Below, piece after piece: positions 45,079 through 56,600 of a DNA stretch of 64,000 nt. The notes beneath the pieces are model-generated. The model was given only the letters and a program-made list of their open reading frames with translations, was not told the origin of the DNA and ran no database searches. Positions within the stretch are counted from its first letter, which is position 1. The number at the start of each line of letters is the position of its first letter. This DNA is from Fonticula-like sp. SCN 57-25. Its lineage: Eukaryota; Nucleariida; Rotosphaerida. The stretch covers positions 1 through 64,000 of the forward strand of contig MEDX01000006.1 in assembly GCA_001724245.1 (NCBI GenBank), read 5' to 3'. Made by a program: the position numbers and the translations under genes.

Positions 45079-47405
45079 ATGGGGCTGGACCGACCTAGTC
45101 CGACGATGGGCGTCGGCGGGGCGTCGTCCGGCAAGCTCCGCCACTGGCCTGTCTTATCGCGGGCTCGTACCTTATATCAATTTTTTGTACGACACCGCGT
45201 CTTGCAGCTTCTTGTGGTCACATCTTTGATCTTTGCCCTCGACAACCTGTTGTCGTACCCGGTGGAGTGGACCTTTGGCCTGTTGACCACGGCGATGGCC
45301 GCGGCACACGCGTACCAGCTTGGCGCGTCGGTCCTTTTCCTCTACATCACCTTTACAATTGCCCTTGACTATATCGTACGCATCGCGTTTGGTCGCTCTT
45401 ATTGAATACTTGTGGCCGACGGTGCTCACACGTCATGCGTGTCATCCAGGTGTTCATGCGGATCCCCTATGAGACGGCGGCCTACCTCGCCACGACGACC
45501 GTCTTCCTCCGCCTTGCACACCGGATAGTGGGGCTGCGCTCCATACCGGGGCTGCTTTTCGCGATCGCCTGCGTTGTAGGGTTTCTCTATCGGCCCAGCA
45601 TGCTGTCGATGGTCCACATGCCTCTGGCTGCCAGCCACTGCACAGGTACGCAGCCGTGCTCTCCTCCCCTCGCTCAAACTCACGCGCGGCCCGCGAACAG
45701 TGTATGGCGTTGGGTGGATCTTACTATCGCTGTGCGCGCACATGTACTCCATGTTTGACGACTATTGCATGTCGTTTGGGGTGCAGTCGATAGAGCGGCC
45801 AGTCGTCTACCTCGGCGACGTGTCGAGCACATCCCTATGTGTGTATTGGTCGCACGGTTCATTAAGCAAGTCATTTGTACAAAACTATCTTATCCAGATT
45901 AACGGCGAGAGCGCCGGCAAGGTATCCTTTGATGAATCAACGTACGCCAGGCTTTGCGCCGCGCACGGTAACTGACCCGTCCTCCGTTGCAGCGTTCTGC
46001 TTCAACACTTGACGCCGTCCGAGCTCTACAAAGTGTGCATTATTGCAAAGTCGCCGCGGAGTTCGATATCATCACTGCCGCTCTTTGTGCGCACCGCGGC
46101 TGCATCAACGTCGCCGCCGTCCCCCTCGTCCCCCCAGCATGAGCCGGCGGCTGACGCGGTCGCTGAAGCGGACCCCGCGACCCCCGCGGCGGACGAAAGC
46201 CCCGCGCCAGAGTCGCTCGATGATTTGCGCGAGGAGCAGCGGGTGCTCGTGCAGCAGCGCGCCGAGCTCGAGCAGTCGCTCAAGGACCTCGAGGCGGCTT
46301 TCCACAAGGAGACGGAGGAGCTGCGCACCGACATTGCAAAGGTGCGCTTTGTCGGCACTGTTTCAGGCAAAGAGCTAACTTGTATTGTTTGTGTAGCTGA
46401 GGGATGCGCGCAAGCCCGACGAGGACAGCAAGCAGCGTCTCAAGCGGATGAAGGCCCTGGAAGAGGCCAAGGCAAAGTCGGACATTCAAAAGGCGCGGCT
46501 GGAGCGCGAGCTCAAGGGCGAGGCGGACCACGCGGTGACGCTTGCCCAGCGTCTCAAGGACCTTGAACAGGAGGAGATCGCCGACAAGGAGGCGCTCGAG
46601 ACGCTCTCAAGGGAGCAGGCGGACTCGACAACCTACTTTGACGAACAAGTTGCCGCTCTCATGACGCGGTTAGAGGTACGCTTTCTCTCTTTTTTTTATG
46701 CAGATTCTCAATGGGATTGCTGCTTTGTAGGCTGCTCGCAAGCAGCTCGTCAAGCTGAACAGTCAGCTGGCGACGCGCGCCGCACAGCGCGAGTCCTCTA
46801 AGCGGCGCGCGGCCGCTGCACTGGAGGAGCGTGACCGCGAGCTGGCCAAGCTCGAGCAGCTCACGAACGCGCACAACGAGGCCGAGGAGCGCAAGCTGGC
46901 GTCGGCGCGCGAAACGTCGCTCCTGTACCTCGAGTACCAAAAGCTCAACGAGGAGAACAAGAAGCTGCACCAGATGCTCCGCGAGGAAACGACGCGCAAG
47001 ATGATGCTCATGGCCGAGCTGAGCAACGCCCGCAAGGCGCGCCAGGACGCTTTCTGGGCGCCCTCGTCGTCGGCGTCGTCCACCTCGTCGTCGCCGGCAC
47101 CGGCCCAGGGGCAGCAGCCGTCCTCGTCGTCGCCCGTGTCGAGCCCGTTCCACGACAGCATCCTATCGTCCACTTCGTCGCAGTCGGCCTTTTCGCGGCC
47201 GTTCGGGCAGGGGCTCTTTGCGCAGACCGCCTTTTCGCCCGTCGTCTCGCGATCGATGTCGCCCTCGTCGTCGCCCCCGATGGACCCCATCGATTCGCTG
47301 CCGAACTCGGCGTTTGCGAACGGCAACCAGCCGCCGTTTCCACCGGCGTCAAACGACGGGGGCGGGATGAGCTTTTTCCGCTCGCCCTTTGCCTGGGGCA
47401 GCTGA
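45079..47405 (+). CDS. Membrane-anchored FN3 domain and coiled-coil protein
   Basis: Six exons (45079-45375, 45450-45645, 45701-45941, 45993-46341, 46397-46675, 46731-47405) give 678 aa. The N-terminal 220 residues have four to six hydrophobic segments (LQLLVVTSLIFALDNLL, LGASVLFLYITFTIALDYI, GLLFAIACVVGFLY). A fibronectin type III domain follows (RPVVYLGDVSSTSLCVYW, NYLIQINGESAGKVSFDEST, LTPSELYKVCIIAKS). Then comes a long coiled coil (ESLDDLREEQRVLVQQRAEL; LTNAHNEAEERKLASARETS) and a Ser/Pro-rich tail. I recall fungal proteins with an FN3 domain plus coiled coil, but their function is unclear. The third donor was set at GTACGC because it completes the FN3 strand; an upstream GTATCCTTT was rejected. 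Confidence 0.78.
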
Positions 47406-47554
47406 GACGGCAAATTTTAGGCATCAACCTTATGCATGATTACTTTGTACATTCTTTTTGTCATAATAGAGCTCACAACGTAAACCGGCGCAAGGCCTGC
47501 TCTACACCATTTCACAGTTTATTACAATGGGCCAGTGAAACACAATTCTACACA

Positions 47555-48633
47555 CTAGATGCCGAGGTTGGTGTTGCCGTCGAGGGGATTGTGGGCCGTC
47601 GCCTCCCCGCCTGCGCCCTCCTCCAAGCGATACACGGCGCTCCTCCTGTGCTGCATGACCGGCATCGCCGTCCGCACCTTTTCAAGCGCATCCAAGTCTA
47701 TATCCGCCGTGGCCACGTCCGGCTCGCCCGCGCCGCCCAGCGCGGCCACAATCTTGCCCCACGGGTCCACCACCTGGCTCGTCTGTAAGAACCGCGCAAG
47801 GAAAAAGTAACGCGCCGCGCACCATTGAGTGCCCGTAGCTCTGCCTGTTTTCATTGTGCCGCCCCGCCTGCGCGCTCGCAATGACATAGCACTGTGTCTC
47901 TATCGCCCGTGCCCGCAGCAGCACCTCTGCATCATCACGTCAGCCAAACGCAGTACAATTAGAGGCAGTACCCCAGTGCGCCTCGCCCGTTGGCACTGTA
48001 AACGCCGAAGGAAAAGATAGAAGCTGCGCTCCAAGGCTGCGCTGCAGCAGAGATAGTTCGGCGAACCGCAGGTCGTAGCAGACCTGAAGGCCGAGCACGC
48101 CCATGGGGGTTTCGATTGGGCGGTGCACCTTGGGGCCGGGGCGGACGCCGGCAGACTCTTTCAGCGGCGACAGACCCGCAAGCGATATATCAAATAGGTG
48201 CTATCAAAGTGGGAAGAAATATAGTGGTGAGCGGCGCGCGCGTGCCAACGACGCTACGCACCACTTTGCGGTAAACATCGACGACGGATCCCGTCGAATC
48301 GATGAGGACGTGCGAGTTGTAAAAACGCGGGTCGCCGTCGTCGGGGGAGACGCGCTCGTGCACACCAATGGCAACCATGATCCGGTGGCGCGCAGCAGCG
48401 GCGCTGATCACTGAAAGAAAGGGGCCGGTGAGAGGCTGCGCGAGGGACATGGCTTCCTCGCGCGATGTCGAAATGTAGTCGGATGCCTCGGGGAGGAAAA
48501 CGGCGAGGCTCCCAAGCGATGCTGCACGCTGGATAAGCGACTCGCACACCCGCAAGTTGGCCTCCACATCATTGGAAGAGCACATCTGCGCGACGGCGAT
48601 GCGCCGAAGTGCCCGAGGAACCGCCGCCGCCAT
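47555..48633 (-). CDS. NIT1: NIT1-type nitrilase-family amidase
   Basis: Four exons (48633-48262, 48200-47972, 47926-47823, 47773-47555) give 307 aa. NIT1 hydrolyses deaminated glutathione, a metabolite-repair reaction. The catalytic triad is visible: Glu in FLPEASDYI, Lys in DVYRKVHLFDI (across the first intron) and Cys in [51 protein letters not shown] is a hallmark block split over 20 residues and an intron. No FHIT domain is fused, unlike the worm and fly NitFhit. The last intron has two CAG acceptors 9 nt apart; the downstream one gives the conserved HSMVVDPWG, the upstream one would insert three residues. Confidence 0.93.
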
Positions 48634-48824
48634 CACACCTGCACGGGCGATTCGTGGCGGGAAACAGTGTGATTGGTCAATTTTTACTCTCTGCTGTGCA
48701 TCGATGTTCAAAAATTGTGAGCAGGACAAACGAGTATCCACTTTCCACATTGCATTAAGAAAATCTGACAAAAACGTAACAACATAAGGTATAGGAACTG
48801 GTCGGCGCGTGCATAGCGTCGCTC

Positions 48825-51727
48825 TCAGTTGGCTGACTCCTCCGCCTTGTTGGAGCCCCACTTTGTCTTGTGCTGCTCGTGGCCAAAGCCCTCGTCGTAG
48901 TTGCCCTTGAGCGCAAAGAGCTGCTTAAAGTGGGGCTTGCAAAAGTAGGTGCCGCGAATGGCGGCGTAGCTGCCGAGAGATAACGTGCGGTTGCACTCGT
49001 GGCAGCGGAGGCACGTCTTGTGGAAGACCTTGCCGTCCGCGCGCAGCTCGTCCATAGGATAGACGGCCTTGTTACATACCTCGCACGACGGCGACGCAGC
49101 GGCGCCGTACTTGCGGGCGGCCACGGGGGCCTTGGTCTCGGCAGCGGCGACCGCGGCGGCGACCGGCTTGCTGGCGACCTCGGGCTTCACGGCAGCGACC
49201 GTCGGCTTGGCGGCGGTGACCGCGGGCTTGGCCGCCGTAACAGCGGGCTTCTCGGCCTTTTCGGGCTTCTCGGCGACCTTTTCAGCGGGCTTCTCCGCCT
49301 TGGGCTCGGTGTGCACCACGGCATCAACAACCTTCTGCTCCTCAATCTCTGCCTTGATATCGGTGTGCTCGTGCTTAATCTCGTGCTGCGGCGGCGGCCA
49401 CACCTTGCCAGCAATGCCGACGGGCTTGGCCACGGGCTCCTCCTTCTTGGGCTCCTCCTTCTTGACCTCCTCCTTCTTGACCTCCTCCTTCTTGGGCTCC
49501 TCCTTCTTGGGCTCCTCCTTCTTCACGACAACCTCCTCCTTCTTGGCGGGAGCCGTCGACGTCGGCACAAAGCTCTTGATGGCGGCCGTGACGATAACTT
49601 CAGGCTTGGCGTCGGCGTGATCGCCGTCCTCCTTGCCCCACTGCGTCTTGTGCTGCTGGCGGCCAAAGCCCTCGTCATAGTTGCCCTTGAGCTTGAACAG
49701 CTGCTTAAAGTGCGGCTTGCAGTAGTACTGGCCGCCGAGCGCGGCAAACTTGCCGAGCGACAGGACGCCCTTGCATTCGGCGCAGCGGAAGCACGCCTTG
49801 TGGAAGACAATGTCCTCGACCTTGATCGAATCGAGCATGTAGGCGGCCTTGTTGCACACCTTGCACAGAGGGTTGGAAGGCGCGGGCTGAAAAATGCAGT
49901 GGGTTAGAAAATCGCAAACAGAAAGTAACCAAGACAAAAGCGCACCACGCGAGAGAACGCAGCGACGCGCTTGGCCGTGATCGACTCCTCAGCCGCGGCG
50001 GGCGCAGCGGCGGCAGGGGCGGCGGCGGCGTCCTCGACAACGCTCGTGGGGCGCGCGGCAGTGGACGACTTGAGGCGGCCACGCACAGAGGCAAACTCGC
50101 TCGCCTCCTCGGCCTCCTTGGCAGCGTGATCCGCCTTGGCCTTGACCTCGGCCTTGCGCTCCTCCTCGCGCTTGCGCTGAGCCTCCTCGGCCTCCCTGGC
50201 CTTGGCCTCGGCCGCGGCCCTCTCCTCGGCCTTCTTCTGGGCATCCTCGGCCTTCTTGTGCTCGTCCGACTCCTTCTTGGCCTTCACCTCAGCCTCAAGG
50301 CGCTCCTCGGCCTTCTTCTTGGCCTCGGCCTCCTTCTTGGCCTTCTCCTCGGCCTCCTTTGCCTTTGCCTCGGCCTCCTTCTTGGCCATCGCCTCGGCGG
50401 CCTTTGCCTTGGAGCGCTCAAGGGCGGACTCCTTCTCCTTGTCGGCCAGGGCGGCGGCGGTCGCGGCGGACGCCTCAGCCTCCTTCACCGATGCATCAAT
50501 CGCGTGCTGCTTCTCAACAGTGGCGTAGTCGGCAGCGTCAGTAGCCTGGGCCTTGGCGATCTCGACGGCATCATCGATGGCGTGCTGCTTCTCGGCATCG
50601 GCGTAGGCGGCGGCGTCAGTCGACTCGGCCTCGGCATAAGAAAGCTTCTGCTGAGTCTGCTCGTCCTTCTCGGCGACGGCGAGCGAGGCGGCACGAGCGG
50701 CCTGGAACTCGGCAACCTCAACAGCCTCGTCAATAGCATGCTGCTTCTCGGCATCGGCGTAAGCAGCGGCGTCGGCAGCCTGGGCCTCAGCGTTATCAAT
50801 CTTCTCCTGAATCTGCTCGTCCTTCTCGGCGACGGCAAGGGAGGCGGCACGGGCGGCCTGGAACTCGGCGACCTCAACAGCCTCGTCAATAGCATGCTGC
50901 TTCTCAGCATCGGCGTAAGCAGCGGCGTCGGCAGCCTGAGCCTCAGCGTTGTCAATCTTCTCCTGAATCTGCTCGTCCTTCTCGGCGACGGCAAGGGAGG
51001 CGGCGCGGGCGGCCTGGAACTCGGCAGCCTCAACAGCCTCGTCAATGGCGTGCTGCTTCTCAGCATCGGCATAGGCAGCGGCGTCGGCAGCCTGTGCCTC
51101 AGCGTTGTCAATCCTCTCCTGAATCTTCTCGTCCTTGTCATTGACAAAGTACGACGCAGCGCGGGCGGCCTGGAACTCAGCCTCTTCGATGGCATGCTCC
51201 ACGATCTCCCTGCGAATCTCCTCCTCGGCCTCCACCAGCTCGTAGTCGTCCTCAATCAAGTGCGCCTCGATGGCGGCCTCAACCTCGGCCTCCACGGCCT
51301 CCTCGATCTCGCGGTCGTGCTCGGCATCGAGATTCTCGTGCAGCTCAAAGGTCTCCTCCTCGTTGGTCTCGGCGACCTTCTCAAGCGAGTCGGCCTCGAC
51401 AATATCGTCGGTCGACTCCTCGACCTCGATTTCGTCGTCGTCGCCCTCGAGCTGCTTCTCGATCGCCTCGCCGATCGCCTCGCCGACGACGCCCTCGACG
51501 GTCTTGATGATCTCTTCAGAGATCTCGACGCGCGACGAGTCGGCCTTGGGTGCCTCGAAGGGATCAGCATCCTCGTCGGCGAAAAGCTCGTCAAACTTGG
51601 CAGACGACTTTTGCTTGGCCTGCATCTTCTTGGTCTTGGGCGCCTCGGCGACGACCGGGCTGCTCATGACCTCCTCTGCAGCAGCAGCGACGTCGGCAAT
51701 CAAAGCGTCGTCCTCGTGTTGCGACAT
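48825..51727 (-). CDS. Long Ala/Glu-rich repeat protein with two C-terminal LIM domains
   Basis: Two exons (51727-49946, 49886-48825) give 947 aa. The first 180 residues are acidic. Residues about 180-410 are tandem 52-residue repeats ([40 protein letters not shown]). A Lys/Glu/Ala helix follows ([20 protein letters not shown]). Two EPLIN-type LIM domains are split by a [10 protein letters not shown] linker. LIM1 is [38 protein letters not shown]2 is [35 protein letters not shown]. Both end GNYDEGFG with a following HKTxW. LIM domains of this type bind actin or focal-adhesion partners; a cytoskeletal role is inferred. The join at 49945-49887 is a normal GTGCGC/CAG intron, so the fusion is real on sequence grounds. 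Confidence 0.85.
50490..51180 (-). repeat. Tandem ~156-bp coding repeats in the LIM protein
   Basis: Four to five in-frame units of 52 codons. The phrase CAGAARGCAGCAYGC marks each unit near 50590, 50745, 50900 and 51055. The two central units are nearly identical at the DNA level, pointing to recent duplication, while the outer ones are diverged. Confidence 0.9.
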
Positions 51728-52029
51728 TCAAACAGATACGGCAAATACGCAGCGCTCTCTCTGAATTACGAAAAAGGTGCAAAAATTACGGGGGAGCCTC
51801 GAGAGAAGGTCGTCTGTCCTCTTTCCTCTCCGCAGCAAAGGCCACCTGCGTAGCTGTCAACACACGAAAAAATGAGAAATTACAATGGTCTTGATTGGCT
51901 CGACGCGTTAAAACTTTGCGTGTTATTGGTGGATACCGCACAAGGTAATTTCTCTGTGAATCGCGGTTCAATTGCAAGAGAAGTGATTGACGCAGTGACT
52001 GCTTCGTTTGACCGGCCCAACCCGCCGCC
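51728..52029. other. Divergent promoter between the LIM protein and TRAPPC4
   Basis: 302 bp with several ATTGG/CCAAT boxes (near 51893 and 51925) on either strand. No gene seen. Confidence 0.45.
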
Positions 52030-52487
52030 ATGATCCTGAGCATCTACATTATTAACAAGGCAGGAGGCCTAATATTTCAAAGCGACTTTGCCAAAATGAC
52101 GGGGAAGCGGTCAGCGAACGACTACCTTGTCCTTGCCGGCACTTTTCACGGGTTCGGCTCTCTCTTGCGTTCTGTTTTTGTCGATGTTCACCGGCGCCCC
52201 TGCTTGTTAGCGTCCATGCGATTACAGCAAAGATCTCGCCCGAGGTTGGTTCGGGCGGCATAGAAGTCCTCGAAGCGGACACCTTTACGCTCAACTGCTT
52301 CCAAACGCTGACCGGGACAAAGTTCCTTGTCATCACGACGACGAATCATCCCCACGTAGACTCGTTTATCCGCCGCCTGTACGAGCTGTACGCCGACTAC
52401 GTCCTAAAGAACCCGTTCTACACACCCGAGATGCCCATCCGCTGCAGCCTCTTTGACGCCAACCTCTCAAAGATCGTCAAGACGTGA
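52030..52487 (+). CDS. TRAPPC4: TRAPPC4/TRS23, TRAPP vesicle-tethering core subunit
   Basis: Two exons (52030-52166, 52211-52487) give 137 aa. TRS23 is part of the core that activates Rab1/Ypt1 at the ER-Golgi and Golgi. It begins MILSIYIINKAGGLIFQ, a longin-type strand, and continues through LAGTFHGFGSLF, ISPEVGSGGIEVLEADTF, LNCFQTLTGTKFLV, YELYADYVLKNPFYTPEMP and CSLFDANLSKIV. The PDZ-like insertion of the human protein is absent, so it is short, as in several fungi. The intron appears to start with GC rather than GT: only a donor at 52167 (GCGTTC) keeps frame and yields the conserved SLF. Confidence 0.92.
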
Positions 52488-52639
52488 GGTTCTTTCTCTC
52501 TGGCGCCCCGCTATCCTCTTAACTTTCCGTGTATATTTAATGTAACATTATTGTGCTTACCTTCAACTATCCTGTACATATAGTACGCCGCCCAAATTGC
52601 GAAATCTAGACGACGAATTCTTGACCCGCAAAGAGAGTG

Positions 52640-55600
52640 TCACGTCGTAAAGCGCAGGCTTGAAGACCGCGACGGCCCCCTTTCGCTGACAGCGCCCGAC
52701 GCGGACGGCGTGAGCGCCCCGCCGCTCCCCTTGATGAGCTGCGCCTTGCGAAAGTCGAGCTTGATCGTCGGCGCCGGGGCGGACGTCATCTCTGGCGAGT
52801 GCATCGCGCTCTGCTGGTGACTGGCGCTCGCCTGCGCAAGGCTGTCGCTTTCGAGCGTCTGCTGCTGCTTGACCACCTCACACAGGTACTGCGCACCATC
52901 CGAGGTTAATCAGTGCCACATCAAGGCGTGCATGCGTACCTCGATAATGTCCCTGTCGTTGGGCGCCACGTCAAAGGTCGACCAGAACGCCTTGGCGCGC
53001 TCCACCATTGGCGGCGGATACTCAAACGACTCCCTTTCAGGCGCGCTCGTCGTGGGCGACTGCGGCCCTCTCTTGAGCGACGACGAGGACGACGTCCGGC
53101 GCGGGTCGTCCGCCGTCCCCATCGTCGTTGTCCGCGTCTGGTAATTCGGCGAGTCAAATTGCAGCGCCTGCTGCTCGAGGACGTCCCGCCGCGACAATCC
53201 AGACGGCTCGCGTGACAGCATGGCGCTGTGCGGGGGCGACGACGCGGGCGCCTGCACCTCGGGGGTGAGCGGCTGGCTGATGGCGCGGTCGCGCGACGAC
53301 GATAGCAGTAGATGACTGCTTAGGGACGCCGGCGGCGGCGCCCGCGTTTGACTCGGGACCGCGGCGGGCGGCGGCGTCGGCTCGACGGCGCCCACACAGC
53401 ACAGGTGATAGTAGAGGTACGCGCGGTGGCCCAGCTCAAGGAGGATCCGGTGGATGTGCGCCTGAAGGCCCTGGTCAGCCTGCCACACGCGTCAGCACAC
53501 ATGAAAAAAGCGTAAAAGCTCCTCAGAACGAACCTCCATCTTGGAAAACATTGCGTCAAGGTAGTGGCCGTGCGCGTACGGCGGCGCCATGAGTGTATCC
53601 GCCTCAACGTCCCAGAGCGACACGTACGGCTATCAAAGGCGGGTTAGCACGGCCATAAAGAAAAAGAAGCAGCGCACCTCAACGACCCGGGGCACTCGGT
53701 GGCGTTTGCTTAGACCGACGAGCTTGACCTTTGATAGCTCGTGGAGCGTCATGGACGACGTGCGCCACGGGATAATCTAGGCAAGGGGCGTCAGCAAAGG
53801 CGGGAATGAGAATGGCGGCGCACAGTGCTGATCTGGGTGTGCCCGGGAACAAACATGGACAGCGCCATCACGTACGAGCGCACAATCCTGCAAAACGGCA
53901 GCATCAGCAATGCAGATAATAAGTAAAAAAAGGCGCACATTTCGCTTTCACTCGACCCATAAATGACTACCGTGCGGCCCTTTAGCAGCGAGTACACCAG
54001 CGGCTTGATGAACGACGAATGGCGGCGGCGGAGATCGGCGATCCCGCAGCCCATTTTGTGATCCAGCGACCGATGGCCCACTCGCTGGCTCGCTCTGTGG
54101 TCGCAAAACTGCCAAACGTGGTTCGAGTAGCTGGTGCGCAAAAGGGTTAGATCAACTCGAGCGGGAAAAGTGTTAATACCTTTGAATTGGCATCGGCTTA
54201 TTGATCGTAAACCTTAAATTCTAGAAAGACAACACAAAAGTAATAAGCATTCACGCCCCCTTTCATTAAAAAACGGACCTGAATGTGCCGCGAATAGTCG
54301 ACGTGTTCAAAGGACTGCTTAAAAGCAAAGCTCCCTGTCCTCGACGGCGCATTCGAGCCGTACGGGTCCTCTGCCGCTCGTCCGTGAGCACTCTACAAAG
54401 GAAAGTAAAGCGCGTACCATCCCAGACATAATTCGAATACGGGTGCCGCTCCGGGTCCTCGAGCGCGTCCTCATACGACGACAGCGACGAGTAGTCACTC
54501 TCCTTGGCCGACGTGAACGACCCAATTGGCGACCCCCCATCAGCATACTCATCCGGTGGCCGCTGCAAGACATTGGAATAATTGCGTAAGCAAGGCGGTC
54601 CAATCAACCAATCAAAGAGGACGAACCGAAGGGAAAAGCACATTTCGCGAGAACGTAAACTCGATTGGCGACGCGTGTCCACGATCAACAGGTACATTGC
54701 TACAGCGCACCTAAGTCACACATACATATGGCGAGTGTACGTACCGGTACTGCGGGTCTATAAAATTGTTCACTATCGTCCGCCCTATCGTCAGCAGCCC
54801 CGGCGCCGGCGCTACACACAACATCAGCCACACCCAAAGCACACACGCGCGCGCGTACTCATCATCGCCGCCTCTTCCTTCTCCGCCTGGATGACCATTG
54901 TCGGCCTCCTGAATGTCATGAGGATACGGTGCAGCTTGTTGACCGCCTGCCGGTACCCGTGGCCGCAGAGCAGCTCGATGGAGCGCAGCCGCGTGTCAAA
55001 GCGGCTGGCCCGCTGCAGGTAGTGGAGGAAGCGCGGCGGCGTTGGTGGCGGCGTAGAGTCCTTGGCGGCCTGCAGAGCTTGCTGGTCCTCAAGCGAGATG
55101 CTGCTGCGGCCCGCAGGATTGGCTGCAATTTCACAGTTAGGTGAAAAAGATGTATGCAGTGAGCGCGTACAGGTGCCGAGCGCGCTGGCGCTCTCCGTCA
55201 GCTCCAGCGGCGAGCTCGAAGACGACCCGAGCGCGCCGCTGCCGCCAAGGAACGACGCTGAGGACGCCATACGGCGCGAGGGAACACGCTGCCGGTACCG
55301 CGCGCGCTCCTGCTTTAGGCGTTCCGCAACACTCCGCTATCAGTCGGGTCAGCGGCGCAAAAACACGCAAAGAATGGCGCGCACAATCATCACTTCCGTC
55401 TCGCGGATGAACGTGTCGATATTCGACGCGTCAATCTTTTGGTCGCCCTCCTCTGTCTCCTCCTTCAAGACCCACACCGTCAGCAGTAGTTAAAAAACGC
55501 ACACGCATCGTACCTCGGCAGGGATGCTAGCCTGAACTTGCGGGTCTTCCGACATGAGGATCGACTTTGTCAAGGTCAGGTCCGCCAGCCGCCGCTCAAG

Positions 55601-56397
55601 GTCTTGCAAAAACGCTTGGTGATTCTCGTACTTTAGGTAGAGCGTCGCGCGCGAAAACTCAGTCAAAAGATCCTCAAAAAGAGACATGATTTTGTGCGGC
55701 TCGCTCGTGATGTAGCTGAGGCAAAGGGGGCGAACGTAGCCGCGCGCCTGAATGTCGCTCAGCGTGCAGTAGTGGACCTTTACAGCCGCCAGTTAAGTAA
55801 ATACATAAAGAGCACAGGGCAACAGCGCGCGTACATAGGCATAGAGCGGCGGCGCCTTGTCGCTTCCCGCGCCCCGGCCGCTGGCGGGCTCCCCTGCGCC
55901 CTTGGTAGCGTTCTCAGTCAGAAAAACCTGCGAATCTTCCGGGATCTGAAAGTAGTCCGGCCTACGCGATTGTCAACTGTGAGCAAACGGGCAGGGGATG
56001 GGGCGTGCTGGTTGCTCGTACGTGTGTTTGATCTGGTAGTCCACCGTCATGATGCGCAGCACAAAGGCATTGGTGTCGAATGGGGGATCCAGCAGCGCCG
56101 ACTCTGGCAGGGAGAAAAGGGGAATTGGACCCTCATGCTCGGAAAACTCTGATACCAGAATAAAGTCGTCGCGCGCGGGCGTGCGCTTGGCCGACGACGA
56201 GGAGGCACCGGTGGGTGACGAGGCGGTCACAGGGCCGGAAAACCGATCCTCGGCGAGCTGCAGAGTAAAGGCAAACGGAAGAAAAGTCGCGTCAGACAAA
56301 AAGAGAATGAAAGAACACTAAATTAACACAAAAATGAAAAAGGATCACGCACGAAGCCAGACGCCTCCGGCTCGCCAGGGCCTACGCCGGGATCCAT
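52640..56397 (-). CDS. SMCR8: SMCR8-like longin/DENN protein
   Basis: Eighteen exons join in frame to 945 aa (human SMCR8 is 937). Exon starts (minus strand) are 56397, 56257, 55961, 55777, 55462, 55336, 55122, 54811, 54699, 54562, 54370, 54220, 54130, 53887, 53776, 53629, 53479 and 52888. The uDENN/longin part is clear: DDFILVSEFSEHEGPIPLFSLP, LRIMTVDYQ, then LSDIQARGYVRPLCLSYITSEPHKIM. The C-terminal DENN half shows KPLVYSLLKGRTVVIYG, YVMALSMFVPGHTQIS, LSKVKLVGLSKRHRVPRVVE, YVSLWDVEADTLMAPPY and HRILLELGHRAYLYYHL. Linkers are Ser/Pro-rich. In animals SMCR8 works with C9orf72 and WDR41 as a GAP for Arf/Rab-type GTPases in autophagy and lysosome signalling. Folliculin is the main alternative but fits the middle motifs less well. 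Confidence 0.85.
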
Positions 56398-56421
56398 TGG
56401 CGCTCACCACCGGCCGACGGT

Positions 56422-56436
56422 AGTTTGCAGTTTGCA
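56422..56436 (+). promoter_or_regulatory. AGTTTGCAGTTTGCA motif upstream of the SMCR8-like gene
   Basis: The doubled GTTTGCA unit sits 25-39 bp before the SMCR8-like ATG, between it and the SEC3 3' end. It matches the motifs at 45004-45017 and 59918-59952. Confidence 0.5.
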
Positions 56437-56600
56437 CTGTTATGGGTTCTGATCTGTTTCTGATAATTATGGCCTCAATTATGGTATGAATCACATTCTA
56501 CAAGCAAAATAGCAAATAAAACTATGTACAGCGCGTGCAAAACAGCAATAAAACACATACAAGTATATGCTGTCCGCACAACACAAAAGGCTAGGGCGAA

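Noticed and set aside
45922-45930. Perfect U12-type donor GTATCCTTT inside the FN3 gene
   Set aside because: Using it breaks frame with the only nearby acceptor, no TCCTTAAC-type branch site precedes that acceptor, and reading through it gives the conserved FN3 strand KVSFDEST. The donor was placed at the following GTACGC.
50126-51853. 575-codon leucine-rich frame on the plus strand
   Set aside because: It is the antisense shadow of the Ala/Glu-rich LIM protein repeats; GC-biased repeat codons leave the opposite strand open. It has no independent features.
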